From Amycolatopsis sp. WAC 01376 (GTDB taxonomy: Bacteria > Actinomycetota > Actinomycetes > Mycobacteriales > Pseudonocardiaceae): a stretch of 64,000 nt of DNA. The notes below the pieces were generated by a model. The model did not search any database, was not told the DNA's origin, and saw only the letters and a program-made list of their open reading frames with translations. The position numbers were made by a program, and so were the translations under genes. This document shows, piece by piece, positions 36,201-44,062 of this stretch. The stretch's first letter is position 1; every line of letters begins with the position of its first letter. The DNA is taken from assembly GCF_003947415.1 (NCBI RefSeq), contig NZ_QHKL01000003.1:248001-312000 (forward strand), written 5' to 3'.

Positions 36201-37297
36201 CGGTGAAGGTGGCGGCACGGAGCACCGCGTTCGACGTCGAGGTGCTCGATCCGAGAACCGCGGCCGAACCCGAGGGCTGGAGTGGTTTCCTGCGGCGGGC
36301 GCGATTGTGGCCGGTGTGGGAGTACGAGGTTCTGCGCCGGGAAGCCTGGATGGCGAAGAACCCGGCGGTGCTCGCGGTGCTCCGCCGGAACGGGACGATC
36401 GTCGGCGCGTTCACCGTGATGGTGTGCCGGAGCTGGCGAGCGGGTGACTTCGCGCCGCTGTCCGTCCTGGGTGGACGGTTCCGCCCGCGCTGGGCGGAGG
36501 CCTACCTCTGGCAGCTCAGCGGGTATCCCGCCGGGGTGCTCGACGAGCGGCTGGACGAGAGCGAGCGGCGGGAACTGGTCCGCCGGTTCGAACGGGCGCT
36601 GTGCGCCCACCTCGGCCCGGGACTGCTGGGCGTGATCTACCGCGCGATGAACCCGGAACTCCTCCCGGCGCTCGACGGACGCGGCCGGATGTCCCGCGAG
36701 ATCGACCCGGCCGCCGTGCTGACCAACGAGTACTCCACCGTGGACGAATGGGAACGGTCGCTCGACGACGGGACCCGGAAGACGCTGCACGGACTGCGTG
36801 AAGACGAGGACCTTCGTACCGAGGCGGCGCCGGCCCGCCGGGACCTGGACTGCCACGAACTCGCCGTGCTGCTCAACGCCCACCGGTCCAGGCAGGACGA
36901 CCGTGCCTGGGCAGGGGGACAGCGGTCGCGGTTCGGCGGGCTGCACATGGACACTCGCAGCCCGATCGCACCGTCCTATCTGGACGCGCTCGTCCGCCGC
37001 CCGGACGTCATCACCCGTACCTACCGCGACGGATCCGGGCGGCTGCTGGGCTTCGGCACGGTGTTCGACGCCGAAGACGGCTGCGCGCTGCACCAGTGGG
37101 CCGCGTTGCCGAGCGCGGGCGGCGGACGGAAAGGGCTCTATGTCGACTTCTACGCCAGGGGAGTGGAGCACATGATCGCGCACCGGCGCCCGGAACTCAC
37201 CGCCGGCCGGGCGATGCTCGAAAACAAGACCCCGCTCGGCTTCGGCACCAGGTCCCTGGTGTCGGTCGCCGTGCCGAGACCGGTGCTGGGCCGATGA
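36197..37297 (+). CDS. FemAB/GNAT-fold protein 1 of three tandem paralogues
   Basis: A 366-residue protein, GTG start overlapping the previous stop (GTGA). It opens with a motif shared by all three neighbours (EVLDPRTAAEPEGW, then FLRRARLWPVWEYEVLRR), continues through a first GNAT-like half and ends with a second half (RRPDVITRTYRDGSGRLLGFGTVF, ALHQWAALPSAGGG). This double-GNAT pattern resembles FemAB-like and peptidogalycan acyltransferases, which transfer amino acids from tRNA or acyl groups from CoA to envelope precursors. No acceptor can be read. The long ORF on the opposite strand in this place is a shadow. Confidence 0.7.
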   Translation: MTVKVAARSTAFDVEVLDPRTAAEPEGWSGFLRRARLWPVWEYEVLRREAWMAKNPAVLAVLRRNGTIVGAFTVMVCRSWRAGDFAPLSVLGGRFRPRWAEAYLWQLSGYPAGVLDERLDESERRELVRRFERALCAHLGPGLLGVIYRAMNPELLPALDGRGRMSREIDPAAVLTNEYSTVDEWERSLDDGTRKTLHGLREDEDLRTEAAPARRDLDCHELAVLLNAHRSRQDDRAWAGGQRSRFGGLHMDTRSPIAPSYLDALVRRPDVITRTYRDGSGRLLGFGTVFDAEDGCALHQWAALPSAGGGRKGLYVDFYARGVEHMIAHRRPELTAGRAMLENKTPLGFGTRSLVSVAVPRPVLGR

Positions 37298-38337
37298 CCT
37301 GGGAAGTGCGGGTACTCGACCCGCGGACCGATCCGGAACCCGACGGCTGGGCGGGATTCCTCGCCGCGCAGCAGGCACCGGTCCCGTGGGACTACGGATT
37401 GCTGCGCGTGGAGTCGCGCTTTTCCCGCAGCCCCAACGCGCTCACCGTGATCAGTGACGGAGGCGAGATCGTCGCCGCGGTACTGGCGATGCTGTGCGCA
37501 CCGGTCTCCCCGGACCGCCCCGGTGCCGTGCGCGGCCTGGCGCGGCTCGGCCCGCGTTGGGTCGAGGTGCAGCACGCGTGGCTTTCCGGATACCCGCCGT
37601 GGCTGTTCACGGATGGTGTCGGCGCCGCCGACAGGCGGGAGATCATGCGCCGGTTCGAGCGCGCCGTCTGCCGCTACACCGGGCCCGGGTGTCTCGGCGT
37701 CCTGTACCGGACCGTCGAGCCGGAGTCGCTCGACATGCTGACCGGACGGGGCAGGCCCGTGCGCGACACGATGCCGACGTCGGTCCTGGAAAACCGGTTC
37801 GTCGACGTCGACGGGTGGCTGGCGTCCCTGCGCCGGAGCAGGCGGCTGAGCCTGCGCGGCCAGTCGAAGAAGATCGCCGCCGACCCGGACGTGATCGTCC
37901 GCACCGAGGCCGCCCGCACCGACCTCGTCGCCCTCGAACTGGCCACCATGCTGCGGGAGCACCGTGCGCGGATGGGGCCGGTGAAATTCGACCGGCGCGG
38001 TCCGGTCACCGCCGAATACCTCGGCGAACTCGTGCGCAGACCGGACGTGATCACCTCGACCTACCATGACGGTGAGGGCAGGCTGCTCGCGTTCACCAAC
38101 GTGCTCGACCATCCCGTCGCACCCCTGCACCAGCATTGGGCGGCGCTGGCCCCGGAAGAGGGACGGCCGAAGCACCTCTACTTCGAGGCTGTCGTCCGGA
38201 ACGTGCGCTACATGGTCGAAGGCAACCGGAAGTCCCTGTCGATGGGGCGGGGGCTGACCGACCTCAAGGCGACACTCGGTTTCCAGCCGGTCCCGCTGCT
38301 CGGGGTCGTCGTGCCGAGACCGGTGACGCGATGGTGA
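37294..38337 (+). CDS. FemAB/GNAT-fold protein 2 of three tandem paralogues
   Basis: A 347-residue paralogue of the preceding gene: same opening (EVRVLDPRTDPEPDGW), same middle feature (LSGYPPWLFTDGV versus LSGYPAGVLDERL) and the same tail (VRRPDVITSTYHDGEGRLLAFTNVL, LHQHWAALAPEEG). ATG 37294 overlaps the previous stop (ATGA). It ends with a VVVPRPV motif also present in paralogue 1. The conservation of pairs of blocks through all three suggests duplication of one enzyme with division of labour, such as successive additions to one acceptor. Confidence 0.7.
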   Translation: MTWEVRVLDPRTDPEPDGWAGFLAAQQAPVPWDYGLLRVESRFSRSPNALTVISDGGEIVAAVLAMLCAPVSPDRPGAVRGLARLGPRWVEVQHAWLSGYPPWLFTDGVGAADRREIMRRFERAVCRYTGPGCLGVLYRTVEPESLDMLTGRGRPVRDTMPTSVLENRFVDVDGWLASLRRSRRLSLRGQSKKIAADPDVIVRTEAARTDLVALELATMLREHRARMGPVKFDRRGPVTAEYLGELVRRPDVITSTYHDGEGRLLAFTNVLDHPVAPLHQHWAALAPEEGRPKHLYFEAVVRNVRYMVEGNRKSLSMGRGLTDLKATLGFQPVPLLGVVVPRPVTRW

Positions 38338-39353
38338 TCGAAGTGCTGGACCCCCGCCGCGATCCGGAGCCCGCCTACTGGAAACCGTTGCGGGCCAAGG
38401 CGGGTCTGCGCGCGGACTGGAGCTGGGAGGTGCTCACCACCCAGGCGTGGGCCGCGCGCACCGAGCAGCCGGTCACGGTCCTGCTCGAAGACGGGGAACC
38501 GCGTGGCGTGGTCAGTTCCGCTTGGGTCACCGGGATCACCCGGCGGCACCGGTTCGCCCGCCCGAGGGGACGCGGACGGTTCGGCGGGCTCGACGTCCGT
38601 TCCCCCGGCTCCGGGGCGATGCCGGGCTGGTGGTTCGACGGCGCGGAAGAGGACGGCGGCGTCGGCATGCTGCTGGACTTGTTCGTCCCGGCCATGCGCG
38701 CGGAACTCGGCTTCGGCCTGCGCGCGCTGCTGGTGCGCCAGGTCGGGGAGTCCGGAGTGGACAGTGTCCGCGGCGGGCCGAAGATGGTGCGGCGGACCGA
38801 GGACGTCGCGGTACTCGACGTATCGCCGTTCTCGGGCCGGGACGACTGGATGCACTCGCTGGCCAGGAAACGCAAACAGAACCTGCGCAAGATCTTCCGG
38901 ACCTTCGATGCCGACCCGTCGATCGGGGTACGCGTGCGTCCGGGTGCCGAGGCCGATCCGGTCGAGATCGCGGAACTGTTGCGGTACAACGAATCCAAAC
39001 ACCACGATGTGCCGATCGTGCCGCTACCGGCGTTCGTGGGTTACGTGGGGGCCCTCCTGCGGCAGCCGGACGTGCACGTCATCGAATACCGCGAGACGGA
39101 GACGGGCCGGGCGATCGCCGTCGCGACCCTGCTCGACCACCCGACGCTGCCGATCGCCCGGCACTGGGCGGCGCTGCCGCCGGAACTCGGCGGGCGGCCC
39201 GATCTGTACTTCCACTTCTACGGCGAAGCGGTGCGGTGGGCGGTGGAAACCGGGCGGCCGCAGGTGGTGTTCGGGAAGAAGATGTCGGAGATGAAGGCTT
39301 CACTGGGGGCGCATCTGGTGCCGCAGTACGCGGCCGCGGTCGCGCTGCTCTGA
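38331..39353 (+). CDS. FemAB/GNAT-fold protein 3 of three tandem paralogues (more divergent)
   Basis: A 340-residue paralogue: opening MVIEVLDPRRDPEPAYW, a divergent middle with a run of basic residues (LARKRKQNLRKIFRTF), and the conserved tail RQPDVHVIEYRETETGRAIAVATLL, LPIARHWAALPPELGG. ATG 38331 overlaps the previous gene by 7 nt. It has the strongest basic cluster of the three, as expected for tRNA or nucleotide contact, but that is not proof of a substrate. It is the last gene of the rightward operon and is followed directly by the tandem repeat at 39362. Confidence 0.7.
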   Translation: MVIEVLDPRRDPEPAYWKPLRAKAGLRADWSWEVLTTQAWAARTEQPVTVLLEDGEPRGVVSSAWVTGITRRHRFARPRGRGRFGGLDVRSPGSGAMPGWWFDGAEEDGGVGMLLDLFVPAMRAELGFGLRALLVRQVGESGVDSVRGGPKMVRRTEDVAVLDVSPFSGRDDWMHSLARKRKQNLRKIFRTFDADPSIGVRVRPGAEADPVEIAELLRYNESKHHDVPIVPLPAFVGYVGALLRQPDVHVIEYRETETGRAIAVATLLDHPTLPIARHWAALPPELGGRPDLYFHFYGEAVRWAVETGRPQVVFGKKMSEMKASLGAHLVPQYAAAVALL

Positions 39354-39361
39354 GTGCGCCC

Positions 39362-39466
39362 GGACGACACGCGTGATCAGGTGGACGACACGCGTGACTG
39401 GATGGACGACACGCGTGATCAGGCGGACGACACGCGTGACTGGATGGACGACACGTGTGCGGCCGG
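39362..39466. repeat. Tandem repeat: five 21-bp units in an alternating pattern
   Basis: Units at 39362-39382, 39383-39403, 39404-39424, 39425-39445 and a degenerate one at 39446-39466. Each opens ggacgacacgcgtga (last one ggacgacacgtgtg) and ends alternately in tcaggt/c or ctggat, so the real period is 42 bp. Each intact unit contains the palindrome cacgcgtg. It lies between the 3' end of the third GNAT gene and the stop of the facing TetR gene. Confidence 0.9.
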
Positions 39467-39477
39467 GACGCGGGCAC

Positions 39478-40152
39478 TCACGAGGCGGTCGAGGCCAAGC
39501 CCCGCAAGAAGAGATCGATGGCGAACTCGAACCGTTCCTGCGCGGTCTCCGCGGTGAAGTACTCGCCCGAAGCGAGCAGGTTCGGGAAGGCGCCGGGCGG
39601 GAACGACGTCATGTACTCGACCATCCGTTTGCCGCGTTCCTCCTGTTCGGCCAGGTCGATGTCGCCGTGCTGCCAGCCGGCGCCTTCGTAGGCGAAAGCC
39701 TTGGCGTAGAGCCATAACGCGTCGGCGGCGAACAGTGCCCGCTTGAGGTCGAGGCCGCCCGCGCGCAGTACCGCGAGCATGGCTTCGGCCTGCTGCAAGG
39801 CGTTCGCGCCGACGGGTACGGGGATGGCCCACGCGATCTTGGCGATCCCGGGGAACGACGTCAGTGCGCGCACGTTCTCCCGCAGGAGCTCTTTCGCCTG
39901 CTCGACCCACCGGTTCGGATCGGGTTCGGGGAACGGGCCGAAGGCGAGCACGTGGTCGACCATCAGCTCGTGGAGCTCTTCCTTGTTCGAGACATGGGCG
40001 TAGAGCGACGCCGGACCGGTCTCCAGCGCCTGGGCCACGCGCCGCATGCTCACCGCCTCCAGCCCCTCGGCGGCGAGGAGGTCCAGTGCCGTCTTCACCA
40101 CGAGTTCCTGGGACAGCACGGGTTTCTCGGCGCGACGCCGGGGCCTGCTCAC
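39478..40152 (-). CDS. TetR-family repressor with a large ligand domain
   Basis: A 224-residue regulator, GTG 40152 with aggagg 8 nt upstream; a longer frame on the same strand is not supported. It has a basic start (SRPRRRAEKP), a TetR DNA-binding domain (ELVVKTALDLLAAEGLEAVS, RRVAQALETGPASLYAHVSN) and a C-terminal helical domain of TetR_C type. It is divergent from the SnoaL-like gene; the intervening region carries three operator-like palindromes, so it most likely represses both. Confidence 0.85.
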   Translation of the reverse strand: MSRPRRRAEKPVLSQELVVKTALDLLAAEGLEAVSMRRVAQALETGPASLYAHVSNKEELHELMVDHVLAFGPFPEPDPNRWVEQAKELLRENVRALTSFPGIAKIAWAIPVPVGANALQQAEAMLAVLRAGGLDLKRALFAADALWLYAKAFAYEGAGWQHGDIDLAEQEERGKRMVEYMTSFPPGAFPNLLASGEYFTAETAQERFEFAIDLFLRGLASTAS

Positions 40153-40197
40153 TTCGTTCGCCTCCTGGTCGGGGTTCCCGGGGCACTCTACTTGACG

Positions 40198-40246
40198 CGA
40201 ACGCCGTTCGCTTGTAGAACGGTGTTCGTCAAACGAACGCCGTTCG
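40198..40246. promoter_or_regulatory. Operator array for the TetR repressor (three palindromes)
   Basis: CGAACGCCGTTCG occurs at 40198-40210 and again at 40234-40246, and a related GAACGGTGTTC at 40217-40227. Their centres are 18 bp apart, so the repressor could sit on one face of the helix. The array spans the divergent promoters of the TetR gene and the SnoaL-like gene. Confidence 0.8.
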
Positions 40247-40263
40247 TCCAACTGGAGGAAGTC

Positions 40264-40677
40264 ATGACCGAACGACAGACCGAAGTACTCGCCGTGCTGA
40301 GCAGGCTTGCCGACGCGTGGAACGACGGCGACGCGGCCGCGTACGCGTCGCTCTTCACCGAAGACGCCGACTACGTCACGTTCTTCGGGATGAACATGCC
40401 GGGCCGCGCGGTCATCGAAAGCGCGCACCGGGCCCTGTTCGAACGGCCGCTCAAGGGATCGAAGCTGGTGGCGGGCGGTGGCGAGCCGAAGGTCCGGTTC
40501 ATCCGGCCGGACGTCGCGATCGTCGTGTCCGGTGGCGGGTCGTCGCTGTCGGGCGGCACGCCGGAGCCGGGCCGGGAATCGACGCTGACGTACGTGCTCG
40601 TGGAGGAGTCCGGCGGCTGGCGCGTCGCGTCCTTCCAGAACACCCGGGTCAGTGATCCGGCCGCGAAGGCTTCGTGA
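40264..40677 (+). CDS. SnoaL/NTF2-like protein (SgcJ/EcaC family oxidoreductase type)
   Basis: A 137-residue single-domain NTF2-like protein: N-terminal helix (LAVLSRLADAWNDGDAAAYASLFTEDADYVTFFG) then a cone-shaped beta sheet ending in GGWRVASFQNTR. Members act as small hydrolases, isomerases or ligand-binding proteins in secondary metabolism and detoxification. ATG 40264 has actggagga 7 nt upstream. It is the only gene under the TetR operators on this side, so it is probably induced by the compound the repressor senses. Confidence 0.8.
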   Translation: MTERQTEVLAVLSRLADAWNDGDAAAYASLFTEDADYVTFFGMNMPGRAVIESAHRALFERPLKGSKLVAGGGEPKVRFIRPDVAIVVSGGGSSLSGGTPEPGRESTLTYVLVEESGGWRVASFQNTRVSDPAAKAS

Positions 40678-40740
40678 AGCGTCCGGTTTTGATCGGATGA
40701 TGGAAAAACCTGACCGGTAGACGGGCGAGAGGCGTACGCT

Positions 40741-40760
40741 GGGTTAGGTTCACCTAACCC
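40741..40760. promoter_or_regulatory. Iron box (IdeR/DmdR-type operator) upstream of the siderophore-interacting protein gene
   Basis: GGGTTAGGTTCACCTAACCC is a near-perfect palindrome (9+2+9) matching the DtxR-family iron box, which is occupied when iron is plentiful. It lies 17 nt before the start codon, close to the likely -10 region. Confidence 0.8.
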
Positions 40761-40776
40761 AGGAGAGGAAGTGTGC

Positions 40777-41577
40777 ATGGCCGAGGCGAGGAGAGCGGTA
40801 TCAGCGACCCGGTTGCGGGTGCTGCGCACCGAGCGGATCACCCCGCATATGGTCCGGATCGTCGCGGGGGGCGAAGGGATCGCCTCGTTCAAGCCCAACG
40901 AATTCACCGACGCCTACGTCAAGGTGCACTTCCCGGTACCCGGCGTCACCTATCCCGAACCGTTCGACCTGACGCGGGTCCGCGAGGAACTGCCGCGCGA
41001 ACAGTGGCCGCGGATGCGTTCCTACACCGTCCGGGCGTTCGACCCGAACCTCGGCGAACTGGTGCTCGACTTCGTCCACCACGGTGACGAGGGCGTCGCC
41101 GGGCCGTGGGCCGCCGCCGCGAAACCGGGCGACGAACTGATCGTTTCCGGACCCGGCGGGGCGTACGCGCCGGGCGAGGAGGCCGACTGGCATCTGCTCG
41201 CCGGGGACGAGAGCGCCCTGCCGGCGATCGCCGCTTCGCTCGAGGCGATGCCGGCGGGTGTGCCCGTGCACGCGGTGATCCTCGTGGAGGACGCGGCCGA
41301 AGAGCAGTCGCTGACCACCAAGGGCGACGCGCGGATCACCTGGCTGCACCGGAGCCGGGGTGACGATCTCGCGGCCGCCGTCCGCGCGCTCGACTGGCGT
41401 GAAGGTGTCGTGCAGGCGTTCGTCCACGGCGAGGCCGGGTTCGTCCGTGACCTGCGGCGTCATCTGCTGGACGACCGGGGCATGCGGCGCGACCTGCTGT
41501 CCATCTCCGGATACTGGCGGATCGGGAAGACCGACGAGGCGTGGCGACTGGAGAAACGGGCCGAACGGAACGCGTAG
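40777..41577 (+). CDS. Siderophore-interacting protein (FAD-dependent ferric-siderophore reductase)
   Basis: A 266-residue SIP-family protein. It has an N-terminal FAD-binding barrel with RSYTVRAFDPNLGELVLDFVHHG, then an NAD(P)H-binding domain with LLAGDESALPAIAA and a C-terminal VVQAFVHGEAGFVRDLRRHLL. It releases iron from imported siderophores by reducing Fe(III). ATG 40777 is chosen for aggagagg 8 nt upstream over a GTG six nt earlier. The iron box just upstream places it under iron repression. Confidence 0.92.
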   Translation: MAEARRAVSATRLRVLRTERITPHMVRIVAGGEGIASFKPNEFTDAYVKVHFPVPGVTYPEPFDLTRVREELPREQWPRMRSYTVRAFDPNLGELVLDFVHHGDEGVAGPWAAAAKPGDELIVSGPGGAYAPGEEADWHLLAGDESALPAIAASLEAMPAGVPVHAVILVEDAAEEQSLTTKGDARITWLHRSRGDDLAAAVRALDWREGVVQAFVHGEAGFVRDLRRHLLDDRGMRRDLLSISGYWRIGKTDEAWRLEKRAERNA

Positions 41578-41587
41578 CCTCGGTCGC

Positions 41588-42823
41588 ATGATCGAGCTGA
41601 AGGTGGACGTCGACCCGGCCGAGGTGGGTTTCGACGCGGAGCGACTGCGCCGGATCGACAAGCACTTCGACGGGTACCTGGAGCGCAATCGGATTCCCGG
41701 GTACCTGGCCGTGGTGACCAGGAACGGGAAGGTCGCGCATCTCGCGTCGAACGGGCAGCGCGACATCGAGGCCGGGCTGCCGGTCGAGACCGACACGATC
41801 TGGCGCGTCTACTCGATGACGAAGCCGGTCACTTCCGTTGCCGCGATGATGCTCGTCGAAGCGGGGCTCATCGACCTCAAGGACCCGATTTCCCGCTGGC
41901 TGCCGGAGTTCTCGGAACCGCGGGTGTTCGCCGGTGGCTCGTCGGTGAAGCAGGCGACCGTGCCCTCGGCCGAACCGATCCGCCTCTGGCATCTGCTCAC
42001 CCACACCGCGGGGCTGACCTACGGTTTCCACCGCACGCATCCGGTCGACGCGCTCTACCGTGAGGCGGGGTTCGACCTCGGCACCGCGCCGGGGCTCGAT
42101 CTGGCGGCTGTTTCCGAAGCGATCGCGCGGCTGCCGTTGCTGTTCCAGCCGGGTTCGGAATGGAACTATTCGGTCGCGACGGACATCCTCGGCAGGCTCA
42201 TCGAGGTCGTCTCCGGTCAGTCGCTCGACGCCTTCTTCGCCGAGCGGATCTTCACCCCGCTCGGCATGCACGAGACCGGGTTCCAAGCCGCCGCCGGTGA
42301 TCTCGACCGGCTGGCCGCGCTCTACGTGCCGCACCCGGTCACCAAGGAGCCGTTCCGTCACGACGAGCTGGGCAACGTCGGCCGCGTCGCGCCCTCGTGC
42401 TTTTCGGGCGGCGGAGGGCTGGTCTCCACGGCGGGTGACTTCCACCGGTTCGCCCAGATGCTGGTACGCGGCGGCGAACTCGACGGCGTCCGGCTGCTCG
42501 GCCCGCGTACGGTGCGGCTCATGGCGACCAACCACCTGCCCGGCGGCGTGGACCTGGAGACCTGCGGACGGACCGGGTTCTCCGAGGCGCCGTATGACGG
42601 TTTCGGCTTCGGGCTGGGCTTTTCCGTGCTCGACGACCCGGTGAAGGCCAAGACCCTCGCCAGCGCCGGGGAATTCGCCTGGGGTGGCGCGGCGAGCACC
42701 GCGTTCTGGGTCGATCCGGACGAGGACATCACGGTCTTGTTCTTCACCCAGTTGCTGCCGTCGTCGACCTATCCGATCCGCGTCGAATTGAGGAACCTGG
42801 TGTATCAGGCTTTGGTCGACTGA
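41588..42823 (+). CDS. Beta-lactamase/serine-hydrolase family protein (class C fold)
   Basis: A 411-residue protein of the penicillin-binding-protein-like serine hydrolase family. The nucleophile is in SMTK (SxxK), followed by NYSV (in place of YxN) and later WGGAASTAFW in the KTG/HxG position. Such enzymes are esterases, D-aminopeptidases or lactamases. No signal peptide is present, so it works in the cytosol, unlike a true beta-lactamase. It follows the siderophore gene by 10 nt and may be co-transcribed. Confidence 0.85.
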   Translation: MIELKVDVDPAEVGFDAERLRRIDKHFDGYLERNRIPGYLAVVTRNGKVAHLASNGQRDIEAGLPVETDTIWRVYSMTKPVTSVAAMMLVEAGLIDLKDPISRWLPEFSEPRVFAGGSSVKQATVPSAEPIRLWHLLTHTAGLTYGFHRTHPVDALYREAGFDLGTAPGLDLAAVSEAIARLPLLFQPGSEWNYSVATDILGRLIEVVSGQSLDAFFAERIFTPLGMHETGFQAAAGDLDRLAALYVPHPVTKEPFRHDELGNVGRVAPSCFSGGGGLVSTAGDFHRFAQMLVRGGELDGVRLLGPRTVRLMATNHLPGGVDLETCGRTGFSEAPYDGFGFGLGFSVLDDPVKAKTLASAGEFAWGGAASTAFWVDPDEDITVLFFTQLLPSSTYPIRVELRNLVYQALVD

Positions 42824-42832
42824 GGGGGAGCC

Positions 42833-44062
42833 ATGCGCCGGATCGTGGTGGTCGGGGCCGGACAAGCCGGGCTGGTCCTGGCCTTGGGCCTGCAACGGCA
42901 CGGATACGCCGTCACCGTGGTCACCGACCGCGACGCCGAAACGATCCACGCGGGCAGGCTCATCTCGAACCAGTGCGTGTTCCACCCCGCGCTGACCAGG
43001 GAACGCGCGCTGGGCATCAACTTCTGGGACGGACAGGCCCCGGAGATCCTCGGCGCGTCGTTCGGGCTCGCCGGGGACTCCCCGGAGCCCGCCGTCTCGT
43101 GGCAGGCCCGGTTCGACCATCCCGCGCAGTCGGTCGATCAGCGGGTCAAGGTGTCCGCCTGGCTGACCGCTTTCGCCGAACGCGGCGGCGAAATCCGGAT
43201 CGGCAAGGTGACCCCGGACGGGCTGGAGGAGTACGCCCGCGAGTTCGATCTCGTGCTGGTCGCGGCCGGACGGGGACCGCAGTTCGACGCCCTCTTCCCA
43301 CGTGACGACGCACGTTCCCCGCACCGCGAACCGCAGCGGACCATCGGGATCCTGTACCTCGTGTCGGGTCGGGGCGAACCGCTTCCGGTGTATCCGGGGC
43401 TGACATTCGGGCTCTCTCCGGCCGGTGAGCTGTTCGGGCTGCCGATCCAGTCCGTGCGCGGACCCGTCTTCGGTCTCGGGTTCTTCGGCGTGCCCGGCGG
43501 CCCGATGGACGTCTGGGCCGATGTCACCGGCCTCGACGAGCATTTCGCCCTTGCGATGACGTTGCTGCGCAGGCAGTTCCCGTGGGTCGAGGAGTCGCTC
43601 GCCGACGCCCGCCCCAGCGGGCCGCTGGACGTCCTGCGCGGCCGGGTCCTGCCGATCGTGCGCGATCCGGTCGGGACGCTGCCGTCGGGGGCGAAGGTCC
43701 TGGCGATGGGCGACGCCGCGGTGACGAACGACCCGGTCGCCGGACAGGGCGCGAACATGGCGGCGCACGCGGCCGCGGTCTACGAACGGCGCATCCTCGA
43801 CCACGGTGACCGTCCGTTCGACGAAGCGTTCCTGCGCGGCACTTTCGCCGAATACTGGGAAAAGGCGCAGCACGCGACCCGGCTGAGCAACGATCTCCTC
43901 GCTCCGCCGCCGGATCACGTGCTGGCCACGCTGGAAGCCGCGCAGACGGCGCCCGAGGTGGCGCGCCGGTTCGCGAACATCTTCTCCGACCCCGTCGACT
44001 ACGCCGGTTGGCTCACCGACGAGGGCGCCGCTCGCGCCTACCTGGCGTCGAAGGGCGCGTGA
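42833..44062 (+). CDS. FAD-dependent styrene/alkene monooxygenase-like oxidase (StyA type)
   Basis: A 409-residue flavoprotein with the FAD-binding GxGxxG motif GAGQAGLVLALGLQRHG near the start, LISNQCVFHPALTRERALG, then the second FAD motif GDAAVTNDPVAGQGANMAAHAA at about residue 300. StyA-type enzymes epoxidise alkenes or hydroxylate aromatics and need an external flavin reductase; none is adjacent. Its stop overlaps the facing hydrolase gene by 25 bp. Confidence 0.8.
   Translation: MRRIVVVGAGQAGLVLALGLQRHGYAVTVVTDRDAETIHAGRLISNQCVFHPALTRERALGINFWDGQAPEILGASFGLAGDSPEPAVSWQARFDHPAQSVDQRVKVSAWLTAFAERGGEIRIGKVTPDGLEEYAREFDLVLVAAGRGPQFDALFPRDDARSPHREPQRTIGILYLVSGRGEPLPVYPGLTFGLSPAGELFGLPIQSVRGPVFGLGFFGVPGGPMDVWADVTGLDEHFALAMTLLRRQFPWVEESLADARPSGPLDVLRGRVLPIVRDPVGTLPSGAKVLAMGDAAVTNDPVAGQGANMAAHAAAVYERRILDHGDRPFDEAFLRGTFAEYWEKAQHATRLSNDLLAPPPDHVLATLEAAQTAPEVARRFANIFSDPVDYAGWLTDEGAARAYLASKGA

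Noticed and set aside
39362..39466. CRISPR array
   Set aside because: The units are contiguous 21-mers with no spacers and no cas genes nearby.
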